Positions 22,201 to 31,043 of a stretch of 40,764 nucleotides of DNA are shown one piece after another. The notes below the pieces were generated by a model, which worked only from the letters and a program-made list of their open reading frames with translations, ran no database searches and was not told the DNA's origin. The first letter of the stretch is position 1, and the number at the start of each line of letters is the position of its first letter. Position numbers and translations under genes: made by a program. Source of the DNA: Symbiodinium natans (Eukaryota; Sar; Dinophyceae; Suessiales; Symbiodiniaceae); assembly GCA_905221605.1 (NCBI GenBank), contig CAJNDS010001026.1, positions 1-40,764 on the forward strand, read 5' to 3'.

Positions 22201-22434
22201 CTGAGGCACTGGCAATGTTACCAGACTGACCTTGCTCTGCCCGCTGCCAACCGACAGATTGACCGTGAACAGCTCATTGCCTGCACTAAACCATGCTCAT
22301 CCTCAGTCAAGGCGCACGGTGCCTCCTCTGATTGCGCTGGCCCAGACCCTGAGCTGCCCAAACTTCATATATACCAGCAGAAAGTTCAAGAGGGACAGTT
22401 CCGCAGAGCCCACGAAGACCCATGGGGCTGGTTC

Positions 22435-22442
22435 CATGCCTA
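22435..22442 (+). repeat. LINE target-site duplication, right copy
   Basis: catgccta, the second copy of 14884-14891. Confidence 0.6.
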
Positions 22443-22930
22443 TGCGCCCTAAGCCCATGTGGCACACAGGCTTTTCCCTAAGGGATCTGCCCATAACTTT
22501 CCGCCTAGCCTGCTCTAGCCTCTCAGCCTTAGCCCATCCTCGGCCTAAGAATTGGGCCTTATTTTGCATCCGCCGCCGGCCCGAACAAGACAAAAAAGGA
22601 GGGCATGCCCATTACGCACTCACATTGTCCCATGCGGTTCGACTGCCTTGTTCTAGTGTGTATGCCTACCTGACGCAGGTGCCCACCATCGAGCCCATCG
22701 AGATGCAGCCGGAGCCCTGTATACACCGAGAAAAGCCTCCTGCCTGGTTCTTTGCATTGCCCGTACAGGTTTGTGCACAGCTTGACACTTTCGTCCAAGT
22801 TTTCACATACATGGAGCGCCTGTCGTCAGCCCACTGTGCGACCCATTCTGGCAGCTTTCACTCAAGCCGCCGGGAACATGCTTCCGAGTCACAAACCGCG
22901 TGTCGACTGGAGCCCTACTCCCAGTCGTAA
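22443..22930 (+). pseudogene. YR-element ORF, 3' part after LINE
   Basis: Continues the frame broken at 14891: MRPKPMWHTGFSLRDLP, then a helical and Arg-rich stretch (FCIRRRPEQDKKGG) and a block ending CHREKPPAWFFALPVQVC-like sequence (about 22720-22780). The stop TAA lies at 22928-22930. From about 22870 another frame (next entry) takes over with better protein character, so a one-base shift is likely. Function unknown. Confidence 0.45.
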
Positions 22931-23345
22931 GAAGCCCAGACTGCCTAATAATGAAGATCTAAGGCCTAACCCGCCCTCCCCTGCCTCCCTGCCGGGGTTC
23001 GCGACAGATCTCCTTTCAGAGGTTGAGCTCGACCTCGACCCGATCGAGGACTGGGACCCCCCGAATGCTCCCTCGAGCACTGGGCATGATCCCATTGAGG
23101 ACTGGTCCCCAGACAACGACGCCTCGATGCATTCTCATCCCCGGCAGCAAGCCAACACGCCCAAGTCGGCCTCCGGCTCCTCTCCCTCTTGGGAGGTGCT
23201 CAAGGGCCGACATGTCAGTGTCAAACTTGTCCCAGCACCTGCCCAAGCCCGTACCCAAAATGCGCGGAAGGCGCCCGGTGCAGGCTCCGCACAACACAGC
23301 CTCACTGCTCATGCCCATATCGGCCTGGCCTCAGCCTCCGTGTAA
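22878..23345 (+). CDS. Acidic hypothetical protein with basic nuclear-type motif
   Basis: 155 codons from ATG at 22878 (MLPSHKPRVDWSPTPSRKKPRLPNN). The cluster SRKKPR resembles a nuclear localisation signal. A short peptide repeats: DPIEDWDPP and DPIEDWSPD (about 23040 and 23092). The rest is Ser/Pro/Ala-rich. It overlaps the start of the YR-gene frame. It may be the C-terminal portion of the ORF above after a frameshift. Not recognised. Confidence 0.4.
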   Translation: MLPSHKPRVDWSPTPSRKKPRLPNNEDLRPNPPSPASLPGFATDLLSEVELDLDPIEDWDPPNAPSSTGHDPIEDWSPDNDASMHSHPRQQANTPKSASGSSPSWEVLKGRHVSVKLVPAPAQARTQNARKAPGAGSAQHSLTAHAHIGLASASV

Positions 23346-23638
23346 GTCCCCGCGTTCGGGGCCCTGCCCTAAACACACTGCCCTCACACTTGGAGGCCCA
23401 GCCCCTCCTGCATGCCCCAAGAAATTTCAGACATGCTGGCACGCCACGTCTCCACTGCCCAAACCCCCCCCTAAGCCCGCACCTGCCAGTGCCTATATCA
23501 ACAAGCCTAAGCCCTTGCCGACACTGCCACCGGAGACCCCTAAGCCTGCTAGCTCCCACTCCAGAGCCTGAAGCATCCTCGAGGCGCCAAGAGACAACCA
23601 TTCAACAACAACGTGCGGGGCCGCCACGCCTTCAAACG

Positions 23639-25288
23639 ATGCTTGCCAAAGAAGATGCCCGCAAACTGGAGTGCAACCGCGTGTGGCTGCTCCTTTTGGA
23701 CAAGCTAGGGAGCACCAGCTCCCTCTGGACGGAGACGACCCAATCTCTCACTCCTGAAAGACTTCGGGTCCGAGCCATCTCAGCCTACGCAGCCTCCAGC
23801 CTCGAAGCCTACCTGTCCAGATGCACAAGATTCCTTGATTTCTTGCAGGCACATAATATAACGTTTTCAACACTCTCCCTGGCGGAGCTAGCCGACTACC
23901 TGGATGCCGCTTACGCCTCTCTTGCCCAGGACAGAGACGTGTGCCAGATCTCGCCCAAGACGACCCTCAAAGCCCTGTCTTGGTTGTCGCGCATGGCCCA
24001 GGTGCGGCACTTGCTAGAGTTACTCAGCAATCCGCTCATCTCGACATTCAGAATCGACACACAGCCCAGAGATCGCAAGGAAGCCCTGCCCATTCCCATG
24101 GCATGCATTGTGTCATGGGAACGCCTAGTGTGCAAACCTTCTACAGGCACCCAAATGGTCCTCCTGCTCGGAGCCTTTTTACTAGCCTACCACGCGTGCC
24201 TGCGCTTCGGCGACTTGCAACGCATCCGCCTAAGCAGCCTCAGCCTGACAATGCAAGCCCTCCGGGGAATTTGTTGGACGACCAAGACCTCTAGGTCAGG
24301 CCAGCCATTCGCGGTAACCCTGACCGGCCTATCAGGACGAGGCCCCTCGACCTCGTGGTGCCTGGCCTACCTCACACGCCTACACACCTCTTGGCTTGCA
24401 ACGGAACGTTTCTGGCGCTCCTCATCCGAACCGGATTTCATGCTGCCCATTCTGCCAAATTGGTCCAACCCATCACAAGCGGGGGTTGCATTCCAGTCGC
24501 CCATGTCCTACACTCAGGCCCTGCCGGCACTGCGCTCTGCGCTGCAGCTCCGCGAAGCAGCCTCGCCAAGCGCCCTCAACGCCCAGGAGGCACTCAACTT
24601 CACCCTACACGGCCTCAAAGTGGGGCTCCTTAGCCCAGCCAAGCAATTACGGTTGCACAAGGTCAGCTCCGAACTGTACGGGAGAGACGACACCATTGAC
24701 AGCCTATGGGTGCAAGCCTCGGTGACACGCAAGGTTTCCACAGGCTGGAGGCCCACACGCCCCATAGCCCGTGGGGGACAAGCCCCCACTGTCGAGCCCA
24801 GCTTCCAGGTGCCGCCGGGCCCAGTGCCTAAATCCATGCCTATCAGCCACATGCTCCCCATTATTCCCCGATTCATGTACGCACGTGAGTTTCAGACCCA
24901 GGGCGACATCGACGACGACGCCAACGAGCCTCCTTCGCCCTCGCCCTCAGGGTCTGGTGAGGAGCAATCAGCCTCAGAAGATGCCTCCGACGAGTCCACG
25001 CTGGATGGAGACTCATACTCCTCCAGTGAAGACGACAGCCCACACAAAGCCCCGCAGGCACGCCACCCCAAAGCCCCCCTGCACCCCGCCACTGCCATCG
25101 TCGCCAATGGACACTGGGGGGCAGTCCATCTGGCCCATCCGATCTCAGACACTCACTCGCGCACTGCTTGTGGGATAGTCATGGGGGACGCCGGGGTCAT
25201 CATGCCTGAGCCTGACCCATCTAGGATGTGCCGCCACAAAGCCTGCCGCCTCGCCCTGGACGCCTTCCAGAGCCTGCCTTCAGAGTAA
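23639..25288 (+). CDS. Tyrosine recombinase (YR) of DIRS-type element
   Basis: 549 codons from ATG at 23639; the frame is open from 23189 with Pro/Arg-rich sequence, so a longer N-terminus is possible. Residues of about 45-130 form an N-terminal SAM-like helical domain (AYAASSLEAYLSRCTRFLDF). The catalytic domain has the box I Arg in YHACLRFGDLQ (R189), a Lys in TTKTSRSGQPF (K216), HGLK (H324, with Lys instead of the usual Arg), and LYGRDD with the likely nucleophile Y347. H324 and Y347 are only 23 residues apart; in Cre and lambda integrase the spacing is 34-35. The stretch that normally carries the second His/Trp seems deleted. A Ser/Asp-rich acidic tail and a Cys/His end (MCRHKAC) follow. 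The enzyme would integrate the circular DNA form of the element. Confidence 0.8.
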   Translation: MLAKEDARKLECNRVWLLLLDKLGSTSSLWTETTQSLTPERLRVRAISAYAASSLEAYLSRCTRFLDFLQAHNITFSTLSLAELADYLDAAYASLAQDRDVCQISPKTTLKALSWLSRMAQVRHLLELLSNPLISTFRIDTQPRDRKEALPIPMACIVSWERLVCKPSTGTQMVLLLGAFLLAYHACLRFGDLQRIRLSSLSLTMQALRGICWTTKTSRSGQPFAVTLTGLSGRGPSTSWCLAYLTRLHTSWLATERFWRSSSEPDFMLPILPNWSNPSQAGVAFQSPMSYTQALPALRSALQLREAASPSALNAQEALNFTLHGLKVGLLSPAKQLRLHKVSSELYGRDDTIDSLWVQASVTRKVSTGWRPTRPIARGGQAPTVEPSFQVPPGPVPKSMPISHMLPIIPRFMYAREFQTQGDIDDDANEPPSPSPSGSGEEQSASEDASDESTLDGDSYSSSEDDSPHKAPQARHPKAPLHPATAIVANGHWGAVHLAHPISDTHSRTACGIVMGDAGVIMPEPDPSRMCRHKACRLALDAFQSLPSE

Positions 25289-25442
25289 AACAAGCACGGC
25301 CCGCAGTGCAAACATGTTAAGCCGAGCCTACTCTGCCCTCCCCGCAAACCCCCCTGCCTGCCTGCCCAGGTGCTCGCCTACACCGCAGCCGTTCAGATTT
25401 TCTCGAGAACGCCGTGAGCCCCCACTCCGTTTTTCCGCGCCA

Positions 25443-26677
25443 TGGACTGCCCGGATGCCTTCCGGGACCTGCTCAAGGAGTGTCGGGTACACGCCTCGCT
25501 GTGCAGTGCCATCTCAGATGGCGGCTACCAGTCCATGTCGGACTTCGCTTGGGCTTACACTCCCTGCCTGAAGCAATCACACAAGATCTCGGCCCCGGAG
25601 GCCTAGACTCCTCCGTGGAGATCGCCCGCCTACGACGCGCCCTGGACAACTGCCACAAGCAGGTCCAGCGTGCAGATGCCCAAGTGCCCTCGCCAAGCCC
25701 AGCCCAATTGCCCACGCCTACCATGCCTTCTCAGCCATCACAATGGATGGAGCACCTGCCACCACGCCTAACCCAGGACATTGTCCAGGATATGGTGGAC
25801 AAATTCAAAGCCAATTACCCAGGCGAATTGCTAGATCAAGACAGTCTGCCCAGTATCCGCCTACTCAGCCTTGTACACCACAGCCTAAAGCCTGGGGAAA
25901 AGATCCGTTGGATCCCTTGGCAATTTCGCCTATCCGCCCGCCAATACCAGGAGCACATGGAAGCCAAGACTGCCAAGCCCCTGCGCACAGAAGCCCAAAT
26001 CATTGCCTCTGCCTTCTTTGATGAGACCCCAGAAGTGCCCGTAGAGCACATGCGCCTAGCGGCGGCCTGGTTAGACAGGATCCAAACTGTCTTTCGCAAA
26101 CGCCTGGGCTCTATGCGGAGCCGCACACCTGCACAACCTTAAGGCCCTAGACAAAAAGGTCAAGGAGCTCTGCCTACACCAGCCTGATGCACAGCTAGGC
26201 CTAAGAACGCCCACGACCGCCGAGCTCATCTCTGCCGACAGAAAAATCTGGGCCTCGCTGTCCGAACTGGTGGCCCAGTCATGGAGCCTAGATGATGCCT
26301 TACATGAGATCACCTCCATCAGGAATGATCTCTCTAGCCTACTGCGACTACGCCCAAAGATGCAGCCCGAAAAAGGCCAGCCCAAGGGCCTAGGCAAGAA
26401 CGCCGACAGCCCCAACAAGCGCAAAACGCCTAACACCCCCCCCCCCCCTCCCAAAGCAGACAGAGGGGCAGAGAGACCACCCAAGAAGGGGAAGGGGAAA
26501 GGGAAGATTACGAACCTCCCATCCAATTGGGTCGCAGTGCACAAGGGACAGCCCATTTGCCGCCGTTATCAAAACGGACAATGCCAACTCAAGGAGTGCA
26601 AGGTCGCCCACGTGTGCGCAGTTCGAGGGTGTGCCCAAAAACACCCAGCCAACGAGCACGGCAAGCCCAGGACCTGA
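25443..26677 (+). pseudogene. Gag-like protein with Cys/His zinc finger
   Basis: It starts at ATG 25443 (MDCPDAFRDLLKECRVHA), a helical N-terminus. The frame shifts near 25590 into a helical domain (MVDKFKANYPGELLDQDSLP, then IRWIPWQFRLSARQYQ and EAQIIASAFFDETPE). It shifts again near 26100 (LKALDKKVKELCL). The C-terminal part has a coiled segment, a Lys/Gly-rich basic run and a Cys/His cluster (CRRYQNGQCQLKECKVAHVC, then CAQKHPANEH; 26558-26655) of CCCH type, suited to binding the element's RNA. The stop is TGA at 26675-26677. A 10-base C run lies at 26438-26448. This domain set is typical of the Gag part of dinoflagellate polyproteins. It sits between the YR and the methyltransferase/RT. 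Confidence 0.7.
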
Positions 26678-29600
26678 AACGGTCCGGGCCTCGCACCCCC
26701 AGTGGCGGGCCCGGACCGTCCCCGACAACTGGACCACCACTACCCGACACGCAGAATCCGCAGCCCCCGCCCACGTCGGGAACCTCAGCCTTTCGGACTC
26801 CTAGCCCTCAGCCTCCTCGGGACGAGGACCGATCATCGACCAAGCCAACAGCCAACATGCCGTCAGTGCCACTCCGCCTACCGCCCACGCCCCGCACAGC
26901 CGTCACGGAGCCAGGTAGCCTACAAACGACAGAGGCCAGACCTCGCACAGCCTATTTCCCGAACATTACCTGGAGACGCCCTGCAGACCTCACACAGATT
27001 GCTGTGAGCGAACCCCACAATGATCGGCCCACGCAGACACGCAAGTTACTGGACCTGTTCGTAGGACGGTCAGCGCCCATTTCAGCGGCCGCCAGCCTGC
27101 AATCCATACCGCGCTGGGAGCCCATCGACATTGCCATAAATGCCCAACACGACATCCTGCAGGATGCCTTCTTCCATCGCCTCATGCAACTTGCCTGGTC
27201 GGGGTCCATCGGCCTCCTTGTGGCCGCACCTCCGTGTCGTGACTACTCCATTCTTAAGCTAGCGCCTGGGGGGCCCCCGCCATGCCGATCTCCAGAGCAC
27301 ATAGACGGCCTGCCATCTAACTCGCCTAAGCTCCGCCAGCAAGCCCTTGAGAGCAAGACAATACACTTGAGATGTCACGAGCTCTGCCGCGCGGTTGCGG
27401 CGTCGGGGGGCATCTGGGTTTTAGAGAACCCGCCCACAAGCATGGCCTGGCAAGAGCCCTCCTGCCAACAACTGCTCCAGTCGGCATCAGCTCATGTCGT
27501 GCACGTCGCTGCCTGTGCACACGGATGCACGTGGTCCAAAGCCTGGGCGTTTGCCTCCAACAGCCCACACATACGGCCCATACAGTCCTCGTGCAAGCAT
27601 GCTGCACGGCACGCGTCAATCAGACGCAAAAGGGACCAGGCAGGAAATTTCATTAGCTCGCAAACAGCAGAGTATCCTGCATCTCTAGCGCAAGCCCTTT
27701 TGGGCTGCTTTAACTTCCTCTGGCCCCAACCAGGTGGGCCCGCAGAGGCCATGCCTGACTCACCGACTCCTCCGACGCACATGGCATCGAACGGCCCAAG
27801 AGCCCCGATATGCGACGGGGCTGGCCTACGCAGTTCCGCGGACTGCGCCACGCCCAGCAACAAAACTAGCCCACTGAGACCCCTATCGGCGGCGCTCCAG
27901 AAGTGGTGCTTGGATGGGGACAGATACAAACGCATCACTGCACACCTCGCACAGGGGAAGCCTGAACACCCCATCTCGGAGACAGAGCAACAGGCCCTCA
28001 TGGAGGAAGTGGCCTTGGCCCTGCACATGCACCCCTCCGTGGCATGCCAGACAGAAGAGGGACAGCCGTTTCGCCTATCGCTGCTTGCCCACCTAGCACA
28101 GCTCACAGCCGACATAGACAGCCACCTTCCCTCCATCCTTCAGGAAGGAGTGCCCACCGGCATCTTCGAGCCCATTCCCAGCAGCCATCAGTGGCCCTCC
28201 GTTGATGGGGGTCAACCACTGGACACGTGCCTAAAGGAGTGTGACTCCAATTGGAAGAACGAAGCCCAACCCGGCCTACTCCAACAGCTCAGTGATGAGG
28301 AGATAGCCCAGGGATGGGTAGCGGAAGTCCACGGAGGCGAAGCCGCCGCACGCCTACGCTGGCCCAAAGGCATAGCCATCGGCAAGCTCAACGTGGTTCA
28401 GGCCGACGGCAAGGATCCCAGCATGGTCCTAGACAGCTCAGTTTGCAATGTGAACCCACTTTGCTCCTTGCCTGAACGCGTCTGCTTGCCCACATCTGCA
28501 GACGTCAGGGCCTCCTTCAAGCCCAAAGACCCCAAATACGCCTCCCAAGGGGCCGCCCTAGACTTCAAAGCCGCCCATAAGCGTGTCAAGGTCAAGCCCT
28601 CGGATCAAGGCCTATTGCTTTTCAGGCACGCCGGACGCCTCTTCGCCTACGTTGTGTGCCATTTTGGCGCACGCTTTTCAGCCTACTGGTGGCAGAGGGT
28701 TGGAGCCCTGCTCCTGCGACTGCTACATCATGTCCTAGCCCACGAGCCCCACAAAGCCTGGCTCTACGTTGACGACCTACTGCTATGCCTCCTCAGGCAC
28801 AAGGCCCCGGAGCAGCTAGCCCTCACAGTGGCCTTCCTCACGGTCATTGGTGCACCAATCAGCTGGAAGAAAGCCGCTTTCGGCGACCAACTTGTTTGGT
28901 GCGGTTGGAAGTTCTGCTTCGCCACAGAATCCGTATGCCTAGCCCAGCCGAAACTGGATAAATTACGCGCCCAGCTGCTAAGCCTCCTGGAGCACAAGCG
29001 CGTCCCTCGCAAGGAGCTCGAATCCTGCCTCGGCTTACTGATGTGGGCCACCAGCGTAAGTTCTCACTTGCGCTGTTTCGCCGCGCCGCTATGCCTGGGA
29101 CCCAATACCCCATCCCGCCTCGCAGCTGGTCACAGTTCCTGTGGTGCCTAGACTCCCAGTGCCGAGTCACAAAAGATGCCTCGTTCCTGCAGCTGCCCAT
29201 CAAAGCCAGGGTAATCGAGGTCAAAGGCAAGCCGGGGTCATCGAAAACGGACATCTGGCCCATCCCAGCTGCAGATAAGACCGTATGGGTGCGCATCGCG
29301 GACCCAAATGCACAGGAAATCACTTTGCGCAACGACAGCAAAGCCGCCCTGCACTGGCTCGCCCAATGCTTTACCCACGAATTCCGCATGCCCCTAGCCC
29401 AGCCGCCCCTACTGCCATGCCTCTCGGCCGCGGACGCCATGGCAGATGGCTCTCAAGTTGGGATCGGGGGCTGGTTATGCGCATCCAGCCAAACCTTCTG
29501 GTTCGCACAGCAGTGGTCCATAACAGAGCTTCGCGCCCACTGGCCTTTCCTCACGAAGGACGCCCAGCAACACATTGCCTGCTTCGAAACAATTGCCCAG

Positions 29601-29990
29601 TGGGTCCTATTGCAGATGGCCTACGCAGCCACCGGCTGCTCCAACCTTCTCTTTTGCTTGCCCACTCTCAGTGACAACAGCCCCACACAAGCTTCAGTCA
29701 ATAAGCTGTTTACCACAGCCTTTCCCCTCTGCCTCTTCCTACAGAAGGTAGCCTCCTGGGCCCACGCCAAGGGCCTAAGCCTAGAGGTCGGGCACATACC
29801 GGGCGTAAAAAACACGGACGCGGATGATCTCAGCCGAAACCGCCTACAGAAGTTCGCCTGCACGACCAAATCAAAGAGATTCCACGTCCATCTGCAAGAC
29901 CTGGCACGGTCGGAGCACGAGGTCAGCCTATGGCCCACAGACGCCAACTGGAGCACTGGCCTCGTGCAGGTCTCAGCACATTCAGCCTAG
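26678..29990 (+). pseudogene. Pol polyprotein: C5 methyltransferase, RT, RNase H
   Basis: A single frame runs to 29151. A Pro-rich linker is followed by the C5 methyltransferase domain (27031-27730), a helical connector, and a DIRS-type RT: IAIGKLNVVQADG, motif A LDFKAAHKRV (28558-28587), motif C YVDDLLL (28765-28785), and GAPISWKKAAFGDQLVWCGW. Near 29090 a one-base shift moves to another frame that carries RNase H: ADAMADGSQVGIGGWL (about 29425), CFETIAQW, LSDNSP and GVKNTDADDLSRN (about 29805), ending in TAG at 29988-29990. All RT and RNase H catalytic acids are present. The RT makes the element DNA from RNA; RNase H removes the template. The frame break means one unbroken product is impossible without recoding or sequence correction. 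Confidence 0.8.
27031..27730 (+). other. C5 cytosine methyltransferase domain
   Basis: The domain transfers a methyl group from SAM to cytosine C5 in DNA. Visible motifs: LLDLFVGRSAP (motif I-like, 27041-27075), APPCRDYS (motif IV with the catalytic Cys, Pro-Pro-Cys at 27229-27237), and WVLENPP (motif VI, Glu present). A C-terminal TAEYPASLAQALL segment corresponds to the closing motif. It lies in frame between Gag and RT. C5 methyltransferases captured by retrotransposons have been reported in dinoflagellates (Symbiodinium) and charophytes. DIRS elements are better known for an N6-adenine-type methylase, and the PPC/ENP motifs here argue against that. Confidence 0.75.
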
Positions 29991-30071
29991 TGCCCGGGTA
30001 CCAGCCAGACCGCCCGCGGTGGGGGTAGAGAGGCCTAATGCATTCACCGGTCTGCCCTGGGCCCCTGAAGT

Positions 30072-30273
30072 GGGGGTGTGATGGCCTTACATGCTCGTGG
30101 GATCTTGCCCAGCCTCTCCCACGATGCATTTCACTCTCTCGCCCAGAGCAGCACCGCTGAAAACAGGAGAGCGAGTCGTTGGTACCCTAAACCCCTCCCG
30201 GTTGGGATATAGGATTAGGGTTTGACTCCTCTCCCCAGCTAGGGTTAGGTCATGCAGTGCTTGTTGGGAGAAC
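30072..30273 (+). repeat. Split direct repeat B1
   Basis: 202 bp, identical to B2 at 30588-30789. Starts gggggtgtgatgg and ends ttgggagaac. It contains telomere-like bits (ccctaaacccc, attagggttt) and directly abuts A2, so the B1/A2 joint represents the circle junction of the element. Confidence 0.9.
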
Positions 30274-30423
30274 GCTTCGGGTTTTTTGGTTCCCGTGTGT
30301 TTTCCCACAAGTGAATCATGCACCGCTGTTTGCATTAAGCCTAAACAAGCCTTGCGCAGCTGGAGCATCTCCGGCTCACAGCTGGCCTTGACCTAACCCC
30401 TAGGTGGGGCCTTCTGCTTTTCG
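30274..30423 (+). repeat. Split direct repeat A2
   Basis: 150 bp identical to A1 at 11351-11500. Confidence 0.9.
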
Positions 30424-30587
30424 CCCACCCACCACTGCCCTTACGCACTCAAAGCATATCAGCCAAAAGCCTGGATCCATCCGGATCCCGCCTCCCAAAG
30501 TGGAGTAGCCCTCCAGAAATGCCCACTTGCCTCCCAAAGTGGAGTAGCCCCGGTCCCGCCTCGGGACCTCATCATCGCACCTCAACA
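30424..30587. other. Spacer between A2 and B2
   Basis: 164 bp unique to the 3' end. It holds two copies of gcctcccaaagtggagtagcc (30490-30510 and 30529-30549); each copy contains a short imperfect inverted repeat (ctccca / tggag). No gene. Confidence 0.7.
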
Positions 30588-30789
30588 GGGGGTGTGATGG
30601 CCTTACATGCTCGTGGGATCTTGCCCAGCCTCTCCCACGATGCATTTCACTCTCTCGCCCAGAGCAGCACCGCTGAAAACAGGAGAGCGAGTCGTTGGTA
30701 CCCTAAACCCCTCCCGGTTGGGATATAGGATTAGGGTTTGACTCCTCTCCCCAGCTAGGGTTAGGTCATGCAGTGCTTGTTGGGAGAAC
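30588..30789 (+). repeat. Split direct repeat B2
   Basis: 202 bp identical to B1. Its last base is the right end of the YR element. Confidence 0.9.
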
Positions 30790-30934
30790 TGTGTTTTCCT
30801 GATGCTGGGAGATTGCACCTCATTGGAAAAAGATGGGAGTTCGCATGTGCTTCTTGTTGTGCAAGTAGAACCGGGATTCTCATGGGAATGATACTTGCAT
30901 TTCTACGTTTCGAAGAGTTTGCCAATTTTTACGA
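30790..30934 (+). other. Right flank of YR element (target segment D)
   Basis: 145 bp starting tgtgttttcctgatgctggg, identical to 31300-31444, where it directly follows segment A. The original locus therefore read A-D without a gap or duplication. Confidence 0.85.
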
Positions 30935-31043
30935 TAAGAGCCATTTCGCGAATGCGATAGTGCTTTATCGTTTAGGATTGGCAAATTGTTTTTCTACCTG
31001 GGGTAGAAAAAGAAATCTCTTTGAAACGTTGTCTTTATTTTTT
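30905..31043. other. Structured inverted-repeat region ending in T run
   Basis: Nested complementarity: cgtttcgaagag (30906) with ctctttgaaacg (31017); tttgccaat (30918) with attggcaaa (30977); acgataa (30931) with ttatcgt (30965). A perfect 10-bp stem with a 3-base loop lies at 30989-31011. A run of seven T follows at 31037-31043. Together they could fold as one branched RNA with a Pol III-like stop, or be a small fold-back element. No A/B box or known RNA family is recognised. Confidence 0.35.

Larger units (their letters stand above)
14892..22434 (+). mobile_element. Nested LINE-like element with Tpt1 and endonuclease, no RT
   Basis: A 7.5-kb insertion inside the YR element. Its codon use and protein content differ from the sequence on both sides, while the two sides match each other in style (cct, cta, gcc). 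It has an ORF1 (15047), an RS-rich ORF (17384), and an ORF2 with Tpt1 and AP-endonuclease domains. The element stops about 230 bp after the endonuclease, before any RT. The 8-bp direct repeat catgccta flanks it, and removing the element plus one repeat rejoins the host ORF in frame. A (GT)-rich stretch at about 14926-14952 lies near its 5' end. LINEs are usually truncated at the 5' end, so loss of the 3' half is odd. Confidence 0.7.
18618..22434 (+). pseudogene. LINE ORF2: basic linker, Tpt1 domain, AP endonuclease
   Basis: The chosen start is the ATG at 18618; the same frame is open far upstream, so a longer N-terminus is possible. In order it contains: a 2A-like peptide (METNPGG); a Lys/Arg/Ala-rich basic stretch; a Trp-rich patch (EWQWSEHWNTTWSSWNW); an acidic Ser/Asp linker; a Tpt1/KptA domain (19655-20210); a 400-residue linker with two hydrophobic segments; and an endonuclease/exonuclease/phosphatase domain (21438-22200). 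The frame changes near 19600 and again near 21505. No RT or Cys-rich tail follows before the right-hand duplication. The combination would give one polypeptide with RNA-end and DNA-nicking activities. The Tpt1 in a LINE ORF is not something I know from characterised LINE families. Confidence 0.65.
11351..30789 (+). mobile_element. YR retrotransposon with split direct repeats (DIRS/Ngaro/PAT-type)
   Basis: The element is bounded by the terminal arrangement A1 (11351-11500) ... B1 (30072-30273), A2 (30274-30423), spacer, B2 (30588-30789); A1=A2 and B1=B2 base for base. This split direct repeat layout is known from Ngaro, PAT and kangaroo elements, which move with a tyrosine recombinase and make no target-site duplication. 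Inside are a tyrosine recombinase gene, Gag with a zinc finger, C5 methyltransferase, DIRS-type RT and RNase H. Total length is 19.4 kb, or 11.9 kb without the nested LINE and one copy of its duplication. Flanks 11274-11350 and 30790-30934 occur joined at 31223-31444, which fixes both ends to the base. Gene order (YR upstream of Gag) is unusual. Confidence 0.88.

Noticed and set aside
11351-30423. A repeat pair as classical LTRs
   Set aside because: The repeats lack TG...CA ends and a target duplication, and the extra B1/B2 pair and tyrosine recombinase fit a YR element instead.
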